From Allorhodoferax sp032337135 (lineage in GTDB: Bacteria > Pseudomonadota > Gammaproteobacteria > Burkholderiales > Burkholderiaceae_C): 64,000 nucleotides of DNA. Below the pieces are notes generated by a model. The model was not told the DNA's origin. It did no database searches and was given only the letters and a program-made list of their open reading frames with translations. Of the stretch, positions 43,122-52,339 are shown piece by piece. Both the position numbers and the translations under genes were made by a program. Numbering within the stretch: the stretch's first letter is position 1; each line of letters begins with the position of its first letter. The stretch is from positions 1,550,001 to 1,614,000 of the forward strand of contig NZ_JAVXZZ010000001.1 of NCBI RefSeq assembly GCF_032337135.1. The letters are read 5' to 3'.

Positions 43122-43509
43122 TTTTGGAGGGATGCTTTGCAGCGGTTGCTGCCGTTCACTGACGCGCCTCCACTGCCCGGTGACCATCGCTAAGCGGTCA
43201 TTTGCTGAGCATGTGCTTTGTTCAATCGGACGGCGGGTATCTGACGGTTTACTGCCGTTCGCACTACGCAAAAGCAGGTTGATGCCATCAAAGTCCGGTT
43301 CGGGCAGCCGGGAATAGGTGCTACCGACCCAAAGGGGCCTTAGTAATCATAGGTTTCAGTACCCTCAAGCTGACATCTTCAATACACATGAATAACGACA
43401 GCGGTGAACTGAATTTTGGAGGTTGAAATCGGCGCCTACTCAAGCCTTTTGCAAACATGACGCTTTGGTGTATCGTGCTTGAGCAGCATTAGCACTAGAA
43501 GGCGAACGT
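43122..43509. other. 388-bp intergenic region with a possible promoter at 43449-43476
   Basis: No convincing gene is seen. TTGCAA (43449-43454), 16-bp spacer and TATCGT (43471-43476) form a possible sigma-70 promoter for the signalling operon, about 30 bp before the start of the lipoprotein gene. The earlier part has no clear terminator after moeB. Confidence 0.45.
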
Positions 43510-44499
43510 GTGGAACCAATTTTGTCTGGCAAGAACAGTGGGGCGCTGCTAAAACGCCGTACGGTGATCAACATTGCCGGCGCTTCGATGCTGGTCGGCT
43601 GCTCTCCCCCACTCCCGCCGGTGCGGGTTGGCACCATTGTGTTCCCCGGCTACGAGTTAGTGTTTCTGGCACGCGCAATGGGCTGGCTCAGCCCCGATCT
43701 GGTGCGGCTGATTGAATTGCAGAACAGCAGTGATTCGGTCCGTGCCCTGGCGGCTGGCAAGTTGGAAGCGGCGCTGCTGACCCTTGACGAGATGATGTCG
43801 GCCCGCGCCGGTGGCGTGGATCTGCGGGCTGTCCTGGTGCTGGATACCTCGGATGGTGCCGACCAGGTGCTGGCACGGCCGGGGGTTTCGCTGTCCAGCC
43901 TGGCCGGACGCAAGATTGCGGCCGAGAACAACTCGGTCGGCGCGCTCGTGATGGCCTCCCTGCTCGAGAAAGCGGGGCTTCGCGCCGATCAGGTGGTGAA
44001 GGTGCCCATCACCCAGGCGCGGGCTGCTGAGGTGTACCAAAAAGGGCTGGCTGACGTGGTGGTGACTGCGGAGCCGTGGGCCGGTCAAATCAAGGCAAAG
44101 GGCGGGCGCACCATATTTGACAGCAGCGCGTTCCCCGACCGCATCGTGGATGTACTGGCGGTCCGTGCGGATGTACTCACGACCCACCATGACGCGCTTC
44201 AGCATCTGGTGGACATGCAACTCAAAGCCCTGAACCTTTTGCACGAACGTCCCGCCGAGGCCGCCATCCATGTGGCGCCCCGCCTGCAATTGGAGCCGGC
44301 ACAGGTGGCGGCCGCGTTTGACGGGCTGAAGCTCCCAGACGCCGCGCAAAATCGCGCCATGCTCCAGCCAGACGGCACACTGGCAAAGAACCTGCCCTTG
44401 CTGCAATCCATTTTGCTGGGCGCAAAGTTGCTGAGCAAGCCGGTGGACACCGCAACCCTGCTTGATGACCGCTTCGTGCGCGCGGGAGGCAGCACATGA
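43510..44499 (+). CDS. Periplasmic substrate-binding lipoprotein (NMT1/taurine-type) of a sensor system
   Basis: A 329-residue binding protein. The N-terminus KRRTVINIAGASMLVGC is a lipoprotein signal with the Cys near residue 31. VRVGTIVFPGYELVFLARAMGWL and LAAGKLEAALLTLDEMMSARAGG are typical of the NMT1/THI5-like family that binds nitrate, sulfonates or thiamin precursors. No transporter genes lie nearby; instead its last four bases overlap the start of the hybrid kinase. I infer that it is a ligand-binding input for that kinase. GTG start at 43510. Confidence 0.82.
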   Translation: MEPILSGKNSGALLKRRTVINIAGASMLVGCSPPLPPVRVGTIVFPGYELVFLARAMGWLSPDLVRLIELQNSSDSVRALAAGKLEAALLTLDEMMSARAGGVDLRAVLVLDTSDGADQVLARPGVSLSSLAGRKIAAENNSVGALVMASLLEKAGLRADQVVKVPITQARAAEVYQKGLADVVVTAEPWAGQIKAKGGRTIFDSSAFPDRIVDVLAVRADVLTTHHDALQHLVDMQLKALNLLHERPAEAAIHVAPRLQLEPAQVAAAFDGLKLPDAAQNRAMLQPDGTLAKNLPLLQSILLGAKLLSKPVDTATLLDDRFVRAGGST

Positions 44500-47400
44500 G
44501 GAAGTATCTGAACCTGCGCTTCGGTCTGCCCGCAGGCATTTTTCTGGTGTTTCTCGTGTTGTCGGTGCTTTCGTATGCCTACAACTTGCGCGGCGGGGAA
44601 AAACATACCCTCGACACTGCCATTTCCGATGCCTTGTCTCAGTCGGAACGTCTGGCACGCACCGCACAGACCGAGCTGACACGCAACAAGGCCCAGCTGG
44701 ACAGCGATCTGGGCGTCGAATCGACTGATCTGCGCATAGCGGCATTGGCGGTGGTGGCCGACGATGGCGCGATTCAGGCGACCCACCGGCTGGACTGGAC
44801 TGGCAAGAACATTGTGCAAATGGTCCCCGGATTTGACCTGCAGCGACTGAAAACTGTCACCAGCGGGCGCCTGCCCGATGTCCAGGTGCTTGACGGATCG
44901 CCCCGTCGTCTGCGGGTATTGAGCCCCTTCGTGGAGGCGGGAACGAAGTCGCAAATCCGGTCGCTGGTGAGTGGCGCGGTTTTTCTGGAATACAACCTCG
45001 CGCTGGAAGATGCGCAAAGCCGCTGGGACGCGCAGAAGCGTTGGATGGCCGAGGCCGCGTTCGCGTTATTGACGGCAGGTTTGCTCTCGTTGATTCTGTA
45101 CCGGCGGGTTGCGCGTCCGTTGCTGCGTATTGAGGGTGCCAGCATGCGCCTGAGCGAAAACCCGGAGGCGGGCGTTTCGGTTCCTGTTTCGGGGCCGTTT
45201 GAACTGCGCCAGCTGGCGATGGCATTCAACGCCATGGCTGAAAAGGTTGTGACAGCCCGGCGGGACATTGCATGGGAATCTGCCAAACTGCAGGCCATCG
45301 TCGGATCGGCGATGGACGCCATCATCACGGTGGACCGGCGCCAAAGGGTCACCATGATCAACGAGGCGGCCCTGGAGCTTTTTGGCTATACGAAGGAACA
45401 AGCCATCGGCCTGCCCCTGGAGACTTTTTTGCCCGAAAGGTTCCGCGCCACGCATGCGGCCAAAGTGGAAAAGTTCGGGCACGAAAGAGTCCTGCACCGG
45501 GGCATGGGGCAGCGGGGAACGTTCTGGGCGCTGCGCTCCAACGGCCAGGAGTTTCCCATCCGTGCGTCCATTTCCCACTTGCAGGTGAACGGTGAAGAAC
45601 TGTTCACGGCGATTCTTCAGGACGTGACCAAGGAAGTGGAAGCCGAAGATGCCATCCGGCAGCTCACCACGAATCTGGAGCAGCTGGTGGAGCAGCGCAC
45701 CGCCAAACTCACAGAGGTGACCCGATCGCTGGAGCTTCAGCAGCAGGAGCTCTCCGCAGCCCGCGACGATCTGCAAACCATTTTTGATGCGGCAGCCGTG
45801 GGCATTGTTCTTGCCAAAGACCGGGTGCTGATCCGCTGCAATTCCAAGGCCGTGACCATGCTGGGCTATGCATCTGCCGACGAACTCCATGGCCAGTCTG
45901 CCCGCATCATGTACCCGAGCGATGAAGAATTTGTGCGCCAGGGTGAGGCCATGTACGGTCAGCTGTCACGGACTGGCAACTCGTTCACGGAACACCCCAT
46001 GGTGCGCAAGGATGGCTCCAGCTTTTGGGTGAGCGTGAATGCCAGGCTGCTGACAGACGGACCCATGCGCGGCGTGACGATTGCGTTTCTGGAAGATGTC
46101 AGCCTGAAGCACGCCGCCAGCGATGCGCTGGAACAAGCCAAAGCGGCCGCCGAGGCTGCAACCCGCAGCAAGAGCGACTTCCTGGCTAATATGAGCCACG
46201 AAATCCGCACCCCCATGAACGCCATCATCGGCATGAGCCACCTGGCGCTGAAAACCAACCTGGACAAGAAGCAGCGCAGCTACATCGAGAAGGTGCACCG
46301 CTCGGCGGAGAGTCTGCTGGGCATCATCAACGACATTCTGGATTTCTCCAAAATTGAAGCCGGCAAGATGAACCTCGAGTCGGTGGACTTCAATCTGGAC
46401 GATGTGATGGACAACCTGGCCAATCTGGTGGGCATCAAGACGGAAGAGAAAGGCTTGGAGCTGCTGTTCAACATGTCTCCGGACCTCCCTACCAGCCTAG
46501 TCGGGGACCCGCTGCGCCTGGGGCAGGTGCTCATCAACCTGGGTAATAACGCTGCCAAGTTCACCGAACAGGGCGAAATCATCATTGGAATTGACAAGGT
46601 GCCAGACACCGGCGAGGGAGTGCTGCTGCATTTTTGGGTGCGCGACTCTGGCATTGGCATGACGCACGAGCAGTGCGCCAGGCTGTTTCAGAGCTTTAGC
46701 CAGGCCGATGCCTCCACCACGCGCAAGTACGGTGGTACGGGCCTAGGGCTGGCCATCTCCAAGAGCCTGGTGGAAGCCATGCACGGCAGGATCTGGGTGG
46801 AAAGTGTTGCGGGGCAAGGCTCCACCTTTCATTTTGAGGCCCGCTTCGGGGTGCAGGCCTCCCCGCAAGTGCGGCGGATGCTCCGCGCCGAAGAGCTGGC
46901 CGGCGTGCGGGCGCTGGTGGTGGACGACAACGCAGCCGCCCGCACCATTCTGTGCGACATGGTGCAGGCTTTCGGGCTGCATGTCGATTCAACCGCTGAT
47001 GCCCCTTCGGGCTTGCAAATGCTTTCGCAGGCTGACCACGAGGGGCTGCCCTATGAGCTGGTGCTTATGGACTGGAAAATGCCGGGAATGGACGGAGTGG
47101 AGGCCATGCGACAGCTGCGCGGGCAGCAGTTCCGTCAGATGCCCGCCATAGTGATGGTTACTTCTTACGGCCGTGAAGAGGCCATGATCAGTGCGGGGGA
47201 GCGAGGCGTACCGCTGCAAATCATCGTCACCAAACCGGTCACCCCCTCGAACCTGCTGGAGGCGATTGGGGAGGCGCTGGGACGGGGTATGGATGTCATC
47301 ACCCACAGTGAGGTGCGTGCGGAAGACTTTGCCGGTGCCGTGGAAATGCTCAAGGGCGCACGCATGTTGCTGGTGGAAGACAACGACATGAACCAGGAAT

Positions 47401-48386
47401 TGGCGGTAGAGCTGCTGACCTCGGCCGGTATCGAGGTGGTGGTGGCCCATCATGGACAGGAAGCACTCGACATTCTGGCCCGCGACACGGCCTTTGACGG
47501 TGTGCTGATGGACTGCCAGATGCCGGTGATGGACGGATACAACGCGACCCGCGAGATTCGCAAGAATCCTGCCCTCCAGAAGCTGCCCATTATCGCGATG
47601 ACCGCCAACGCGATGGCCGGCGACAAGGAGAAAGTACTGGAAGCCGGCATGTGGGACCATATTGCCAAGCCGCTCAATGTGGAAGTGATGTTCAACACCA
47701 TTGCCAAATGGATGCATCCGGCAGGTACTACGCATCTCGCATCCACTGCTATCAAGTCGGTAGCAGACGACGCAACAGGCACCGTCGCTGACGATCTTTT
47801 TTATCAGTTGTCGAGCGCCGGCGTCGATGTCCGTTTTGGCTTGAAGACTGCATTGAACAAGAAGGCGCTGTATCTGCGGATGCTGCGCAAGTTCCGCGAC
47901 GGACAGCATGATTTTTCTGCCAAGTTTGCTCGTGCCCGACAGGATACCGATGCCGCCGCAGCACAACGCTGCGCCCATACGTTGCGGGGTACTGCAGGGA
48001 CGATTGGCGCGAAGCCGTTACAGGAAGCTGCAGAGCAACTGGAGCTTGCCTGCACTCAGGCAGCATCTGGAGGGCAGGTTGATGAGTTGCTGCAGAAGGT
48101 ACTGCGGGCTCTGGAGCCTGTGATGCGGGCCCTGCAGGCGTTGCCCGACGAAGGCGAGAGTACTTGCGAGCAGCCCGCCGTGTCGGTGGACGCCGAACAG
48201 GTCGCCGCTGTGCGCGCACGCCTCATGGCGCTGCTGGAGCGGGGCGATTCGACCGCGATGGACCTGTGCGAGCAGCATGCCGATCTTTTAAGCGCTGCCT
48301 ACCCCACACACTGGAAAAAAATCATTGGCAGCCTCAACGCCTTTGACTTTGAAGCCGCCCTGGCGCTGATTCAGGCGTCGACGTGA
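44496..48386 (+). CDS. Hybrid sensor histidine kinase (HAMP-PAS-PAS-HisKA-HATPase-REC-REC-HPt)
   Basis: A 1296-residue membrane-bound phosphorelay kinase. A transmembrane helix at about residues 7-27 and another at about 185-207 flank a ~160-residue periplasmic domain; a HAMP domain and two PAS domains (about 262-385 and 425-545) follow. The phospho-accepting His568 lies in MSHEIRTPMNAIIG; the ATPase has NLGNNAAKFTEQGEI and GGTGLGLAISKSLVE. Receiver 1 has acid pocket DD810-811 and Asp859 (LMDWKMPGMDG); receiver 2 has Asp1006 (LMDCQMPVMDG). The HPt histidine is His1161 in HTLRGTAG. The output is probably the two receivers encoded next. Confidence 0.93.
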   Translation: MRKYLNLRFGLPAGIFLVFLVLSVLSYAYNLRGGEKHTLDTAISDALSQSERLARTAQTELTRNKAQLDSDLGVESTDLRIAALAVVADDGAIQATHRLDWTGKNIVQMVPGFDLQRLKTVTSGRLPDVQVLDGSPRRLRVLSPFVEAGTKSQIRSLVSGAVFLEYNLALEDAQSRWDAQKRWMAEAAFALLTAGLLSLILYRRVARPLLRIEGASMRLSENPEAGVSVPVSGPFELRQLAMAFNAMAEKVVTARRDIAWESAKLQAIVGSAMDAIITVDRRQRVTMINEAALELFGYTKEQAIGLPLETFLPERFRATHAAKVEKFGHERVLHRGMGQRGTFWALRSNGQEFPIRASISHLQVNGEELFTAILQDVTKEVEAEDAIRQLTTNLEQLVEQRTAKLTEVTRSLELQQQELSAARDDLQTIFDAAAVGIVLAKDRVLIRCNSKAVTMLGYASADELHGQSARIMYPSDEEFVRQGEAMYGQLSRTGNSFTEHPMVRKDGSSFWVSVNARLLTDGPMRGVTIAFLEDVSLKHAASDALEQAKAAAEAATRSKSDFLANMSHEIRTPMNAIIGMSHLALKTNLDKKQRSYIEKVHRSAESLLGIINDILDFSKIEAGKMNLESVDFNLDDVMDNLANLVGIKTEEKGLELLFNMSPDLPTSLVGDPLRLGQVLINLGNNAAKFTEQGEIIIGIDKVPDTGEGVLLHFWVRDSGIGMTHEQCARLFQSFSQADASTTRKYGGTGLGLAISKSLVEAMHGRIWVESVAGQGSTFHFEARFGVQASPQVRRMLRAEELAGVRALVVDDNAAARTILCDMVQAFGLHVDSTADAPSGLQMLSQADHEGLPYELVLMDWKMPGMDGVEAMRQLRGQQFRQMPAIVMVTSYGREEAMISAGERGVPLQIIVTKPVTPSNLLEAIGEALGRGMDVITHSEVRAEDFAGAVEMLKGARMLLVEDNDMNQELAVELLTSAGIEVVVAHHGQEALDILARDTAFDGVLMDCQMPVMDGYNATREIRKNPALQKLPIIAMTANAMAGDKEKVLEAGMWDHIAKPLNVEVMFNTIAKWMHPAGTTHLASTAIKSVADDATGTVADDLFYQLSSAGVDVRFGLKTALNKKALYLRMLRKFRDGQHDFSAKFARARQDTDAAAAQRCAHTLRGTAGTIGAKPLQEAAEQLELACTQAASGGQVDELLQKVLRALEPVMRALQALPDEGESTCEQPAVSVDAEQVAAVRARLMALLERGDSTAMDLCEQHADLLSAAYPTHWKKIIGSLNAFDFEAALALIQAST
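47748..47764. repeat. Copy of the dispersed 17-bp palindrome inside the hybrid kinase gene
   Basis: GCTATCAAGTCGGTAGC (arms GCTA/TAGC) encodes part of the linker TAIKSVADD between receiver 2 and HPt, a site where an inserted peptide would be tolerated. Confidence 0.6.
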
Positions 48387-48410
48387 ATACCACTAAATGA
48401 AGGCCTGCCC

Positions 48411-48848
48411 ATGACCGAAAATTCTCAATCCGCCTCCTTCCCTCTTGCACAGGCCCCTACTGCACTGGTGGTAGACGACGACGAACTTACGCAGGAGCTG
48501 CTGCGCGAAATGCTTCACGATCTGGGGTGTGAAGCGGTGCACACGGCCCTGGATGGCCGGCAAGCCTTGAAGATGCTTTCCGAGTGTCGGACCCTGCCCA
48601 GCCTACTGCTTTGCGACATCTACATGCCAGAAATGGATGGGTTCGAATTCCTCGAACGACTGACTGCGCTGGGTTTTGCGGGCGGACTGGTTCTGATGAC
48701 GGGGGGAGATCCAGCCATGCTATCGGTGGCCAAGGACATTGCGGCATCGAAACGAATGAACGTCGTCGGTACTTTTCTGAAGCCTGTTTCTGTCCAGCAA
48801 CTGGCCACTGTATTGGCTGCGATACCCGCTGTTACGGAGGCCCGCTAG
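48411..48848 (+). CDS. Single-domain response regulator
   Basis: A 145-residue stand-alone receiver. ALVVDDDELTQELL supplies the acidic pocket, LLLCDIYMPEMDGFEFLERL the phospho-accepting Asp and the Lys of the switch is in GTFLKPVSVQQL. It has no output domain, so it should act as a phosphate shuttle or bind a partner. It comes 24 bp after the kinase and two bases before the HD-GYP gene. Confidence 0.9.
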   Translation: MTENSQSASFPLAQAPTALVVDDDELTQELLREMLHDLGCEAVHTALDGRQALKMLSECRTLPSLLLCDIYMPEMDGFEFLERLTALGFAGGLVLMTGGDPAMLSVAKDIAASKRMNVVGTFLKPVSVQQLATVLAAIPAVTEAR

Positions 48849-48849
48849 C

Positions 48850-49998
48850 ATGGATGCGGTTGTACCCACGCTGAACAAGCCCACCATTTTGGTGGTTGAC
48901 GATACCCCCGACAATCTCTCGCTGATGCGCGAGTTGCTGAAGACGGACTACCAGGTTCTGCTGGCAAACGGCGGTGAGCGCGCATTGAAGCTCGCTGCCA
49001 TGGTGCCGCCCCCTGACCTGATCTTGCTTGACATCATGATGCCGGGCATGGATGGCTACGAAGTGTGTCAGCGCCTCAAGCACAACCCGCAAACGCGGGA
49101 CATTCCGGTGGTTTTCCTGACTGCCAAGACCGATATCGACGATGAACAGCATGGTCTGGAATTGGGCGCGGTGGACTACATCACCAAACCGATCAGTCCG
49201 CCCATCGTGTTGGCGCGGGTAAAGAACCATCTGGCCCTGAAGGCGCATACGGATTTCCTGCGGGACAAGAGTGACTTCCTGGAAACGGAGGTCGCCAAGC
49301 GGACGCGGGAGGTTGTGGCCATTCAGGATGTCACCATTCTGGCGATGGCCTCCCTTGCAGAGACGCGGGATTCGGATACGGGCAACCACATCCGCCGGAC
49401 CCAGTTTTATGTCAAGGCACTGGCCGAGCACCTGCGCACGCACCCGCGCTTTGCCAATGTACTGAGCGACAGCTACATCGAGATGCTGTTCAAGTCTGCA
49501 CCCTTGCATGACATCGGAAAAGTTGGCATCCCTGACCGCATTCTTCTCAAACCCGGCCGGTTTGAACCCGCCGAGTTCGAGATCATGAAGACCCACACCA
49601 CGCTGGGCCGCGACGCAATTGAGCATGCGGAAAGGCAGTTGGGCATGTCGGTGGACTTTCTTTCCGTGGCAAAGGAAATTGCCTTGTCGCACCAGGAGAA
49701 ATGGGACGGTTCCGGGTATCCGCAAGGCCTTGCGGGAGATGCCATCCCCCTGTCGGCGCGCCTGATGGCGGTCGCTGACGTCTACGACGCCCTGATCAGC
49801 CGCCGTGTATACAAAGAGGGCATGCCGCACGAAAAGGCGGTGGCGATCGTCCAAGAGGGCAGGGGAAGCCACTTTGACCCCGACATTACGGATGCCTTCT
49901 TGGCGTTGCAAGACGAGTTTCGCAGCATCGCGGCGCGCTTCGCCGACACGGACCAGGACATGGTGGAGAAGAAAGTGCAGCTTGAGCGGTTTTCTTAA
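48850..49998 (+). CDS. Response regulator with HD-GYP output (RpfG-like)
   Basis: A 382-residue protein: a REC domain (TILVVDDTPDNLSLM, LILLDIMMPGMDGYEV, KPISPP), a short coiled coil, then an HD-GYP phosphodiesterase domain (DTGNHIRRTQFYVKAL, APLHDIGKVGIPDRILLKPG, SHQEKWDGSGYPQGL, ADVYDALISRRVYK). All metal ligands and the GYP motif are present, so it should hydrolyse cyclic di-GMP when phosphorylated by the upstream kinase. It ends the operon. Confidence 0.93.
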   Translation: MDAVVPTLNKPTILVVDDTPDNLSLMRELLKTDYQVLLANGGERALKLAAMVPPPDLILLDIMMPGMDGYEVCQRLKHNPQTRDIPVVFLTAKTDIDDEQHGLELGAVDYITKPISPPIVLARVKNHLALKAHTDFLRDKSDFLETEVAKRTREVVAIQDVTILAMASLAETRDSDTGNHIRRTQFYVKALAEHLRTHPRFANVLSDSYIEMLFKSAPLHDIGKVGIPDRILLKPGRFEPAEFEIMKTHTTLGRDAIEHAERQLGMSVDFLSVAKEIALSHQEKWDGSGYPQGLAGDAIPLSARLMAVADVYDALISRRVYKEGMPHEKAVAIVQEGRGSHFDPDITDAFLALQDEFRSIAARFADTDQDMVEKKVQLERFS

Positions 49999-50102
49999 TT
50001 GACGCCAGTGAATTGAATGTCAAAAAGCAGACGGTCGTCAAAGGCAGCAACTGGCCCGATGCCGACTGATCGTTCAATCAATAAGGATGGTCGGCAGGAA
50101 CA

Positions 50103-50366
50103 TCAGTTGTTCTTCTTGCTAACCAGTTCATAGTCTGGATGCTGACCCGTCAGTAAGAGAAACATGGCGAAGACGGGCCCCTGCATTTGTCGTTCGTCTG
50201 TTGGACTTTCCAGAGCTTGCCAGGTTCGCGATTGAACGCCGCCCCGGCTTCCAACCTGAATGGGAACGCCTATCAGCTCGGCTGCTTGGGCCTGGCTAAG
50301 CCCAGCAGCCAAGCGCGCATTCTTCAGTGCCTCGCCAGTAGGTGCTGGCATTTGCAATTTGATCAT
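50103..50366 (-). CDS. Small HTH (Xre-like) DNA-binding protein
   Basis: An 87-residue protein. EALKNARLAAGLSQAQAAELIGV is a Cro/C1-type helix-turn-helix, followed by a segment (SRTWQALESP) typical of phage or plasmid small regulators. The start may be ATG 50366 or ATG 50351. Its codon use is unlike the signalling operon to the left, and it is the first gene of the accessory region. Confidence 0.6.
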   Translation of the reverse strand: MIKLQMPAPTGEALKNARLAAGLSQAQAAELIGVPIQVGSRGGVQSRTWQALESPTDERQMQGPVFAMFLLLTGQHPDYELVSKKNN

Positions 50367-50570
50367 CTGGCTAACTAGTCAAGTTTGGGAAGCTTGCTAT
50401 GGAACGGCGGGCACACAGCAAGTGCCAGATCCACAGGTCAGTCCATATTTTCCCTTATCGGTTTCTATGCAAGGTGTTGGCCAGTAGCACTTTTTCATCG
50501 GCCTTCCAGGCTGTAGTCGTTCGGATCCGCCGCTCCCCGAGTAGGGCGGCGCGGCAGATCCTCCGGATGA

Positions 50571-51194
50571 TCAAATCTCTGTCTGCTCCGATATCTCAAG
50601 AGCATCGTCCACCTCAATGCCAAGATATCGAACCGTTGACTCCAATTTCGAATGGCCTAGGAGCAACTGAACGGCACGAAGGTTCTTGGTGCGCCTGTAG
50701 ATCAGCGTAGCCTTTGTTCTGCGTAATGAATGCGTTCCGTATTCCGCAGGGTCGAGCCCCAATTCATTGACCCAGTGACCAAGGATTCGCGCGTACTGGC
50801 GAGTGCCAAGATGCGGAGAGTCGTGTAGTCGACTTGGAAAAAGGAAATCGTCGGACTTTAGCTTCGCCTGTTTGATCCACGCTTGCAGGGCATCTCGTGT
50901 GACCTGGGTTATCTCAAACTGAACAGGGCGTTTAGTCTTTTGCTGCATCACGATGGCGCGCGTCGCCAGTTGATCGCCATGACACACGTCGCGCACCTTG
51001 AGCGCTACTAGGTCGCAGCCTCGAAGCTTGCTGTCGATGCCTAGATTGAAAAGAGCCAGTTCTCGCACGCGCCCTTCCATTTGAAGTCGAACGCGGAGTG
51101 CCCAAATGTCCTTGAGCTTGAATGGTGCCTTCTGTCCGACTATCTTGCCCTTGTTCCATGGCTCGCGGTGAACTGAATTGGCAACGGTTTCCAT
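50571..51194 (-). CDS. Short tyrosine recombinase/integrase
   Basis: A 207-residue catalytic-domain-only tyrosine recombinase. Arg in DSKLRGCDLVALKV, Lys in QQKTKRPVQFEI, His-x-x-Arg in GTHSLRRTKA, His in LLGHSKLESTVRYLG and the nucleophilic Tyr in the same motif are all present. The N-terminal SAM-like core-binding domain of lambda-type integrases is missing; the solitary WNKGKIVGQKAPFKLKDIW family is common in Burkholderiales genomes. AGGAGACCATC precedes the ATG. It marks the left side of the accessory region and could be its integrase, but no att site was found. Confidence 0.85.
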   Translation of the reverse strand: METVANSVHREPWNKGKIVGQKAPFKLKDIWALRVRLQMEGRVRELALFNLGIDSKLRGCDLVALKVRDVCHGDQLATRAIVMQQKTKRPVQFEITQVTRDALQAWIKQAKLKSDDFLFPSRLHDSPHLGTRQYARILGHWVNELGLDPAEYGTHSLRRTKATLIYRRTKNLRAVQLLLGHSKLESTVRYLGIEVDDALEISEQTEI

Positions 51195-51455
51195 GATGGT
51201 CTCCTAACGAGTTGAGGGACCATCAAGCTTGCGCAATAGAAGCCTCAACGGAAAGGGGCGCCGCGTTTACTTCATGAAATCCCTCGCCGTCAGCTTTTTG
51301 GGCGTAGCACTGGTTTCACGCATTGGGCCAGCTGCCGTCGCTCAGAAGTGACGGCTTTCTAGTAATGACTCTATTAACTTGCAATGTCGACTGGTTGTCG
51401 TCAATGGGGGATAGCGGCCAGGATTGCACCCGCATTGGGTTTCCCATCGCTTTGT

Positions 51456-52187
51456 CTAAAAGTCCCCGAGGTGAATTTCCACACTGCTTGAAAGCCCCAG
51501 AGCAGCACGTACTTTTTCAGTGGCATGCTCACTTTTGTGAGTTTCCCATAGTGGGACGTATTTCAAATCGTGGTCGTCTCTTTGGTAGATGTCGAAGACA
51601 ACGGTGCGCGTTCCATCGTGTGCCACATAGTCATTGCCCATCATGAAGAGGGTTTTCGTGGCTTCCATCACTTCAGGGAAGCGTTGGCATACAACCCACC
51701 AGTCGTCAAAACATGCTCTTCCGGGAAATTCTGGATTATGTGTTGCATCGGAGTAGCGTCCGCGCAGCCAGTACAGACCTTTTGAGCACAACAGCCAACG
51801 ATATTGCGTGCCATTTGGGGGGCGGCCTTGTGTAACTTCAATGCGATCACACTTGTCACGCCACATCTGGTAGGGCCACTGGTAGCACTGCCAGCGATCG
51901 TCGATTGACTTGCCATTGGCATCTTCCCATCGTTGGCTGAACCGCTGGACTTCTTCCGTTGTCAATGCCAGCACTTTCATGCAGGGGCCACCACTGATCC
52001 AGCCACTGTGTTCACTTGGCCCCAGCGTATGGAGCTCGCGATCTGGAAAATTCGTGGCTAACCAATCGGTCAGCTCCACAGGCAGATTGACCGGTTGATC
52101 GTCCTGCATATCTGCAGGACGGAACTCGTAGAAGTCACATTGGCGTATTCGAAACCACTCCTCAGGAGTAGATAAAAGCCTAGGCAT
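51456..52187 (-). CDS. Hypothetical protein of the accessory region
   Basis: I do not recognise this 243-residue protein. It is rich in Trp and other aromatics (EEWFRIRQCDFYEFRPAD, WQCYQWPYQMWRDKCDR) and ends LGLSSSVEIHLGDF. No signal peptide or membrane helix. It stands alone; no copy of the 19-bp operator lies at its start, so it is probably outside the regulon to its right. The gap of about 260 bp to the integrase shows no gene. Confidence 0.55.
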   Translation of the reverse strand: MPRLLSTPEEWFRIRQCDFYEFRPADMQDDQPVNLPVELTDWLATNFPDRELHTLGPSEHSGWISGGPCMKVLALTTEEVQRFSQRWEDANGKSIDDRWQCYQWPYQMWRDKCDRIEVTQGRPPNGTQYRWLLCSKGLYWLRGRYSDATHNPEFPGRACFDDWWVVCQRFPEVMEATKTLFMMGNDYVAHDGTRTVVFDIYQRDDHDLKYVPLWETHKSEHATEKVRAALGLSSSVEIHLGDF

Positions 52188-52339
52188 GGTTACCTCATGT
52201 ATGTGGTTGACTTGAAGTACTTATTTTGGGATGTATTGTTAAACCAATGAACAGGTTCCAGTTTCAACCGGTCCGTGTGATGCCGATGCGTATCTAGATG
52301 CTCCGTACTTGAGTGCGACAACCATCAGACAAATGGTAT

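Noticed and set aside
50520..50560. GC-rich hairpin downstream of the integrase as a terminator or attC-like site
   Set aside because: An 8-bp stem (50528-50535 with 50544-50551) is real, but there is no T run on either side and no integron recombination-site features.
52310..52325. Half operator TGCGACA near 52314 as an eighth regulon site
   Set aside because: Only the left arm matches; the right arm (CAGACAA) does not, and no gene start lies near it.
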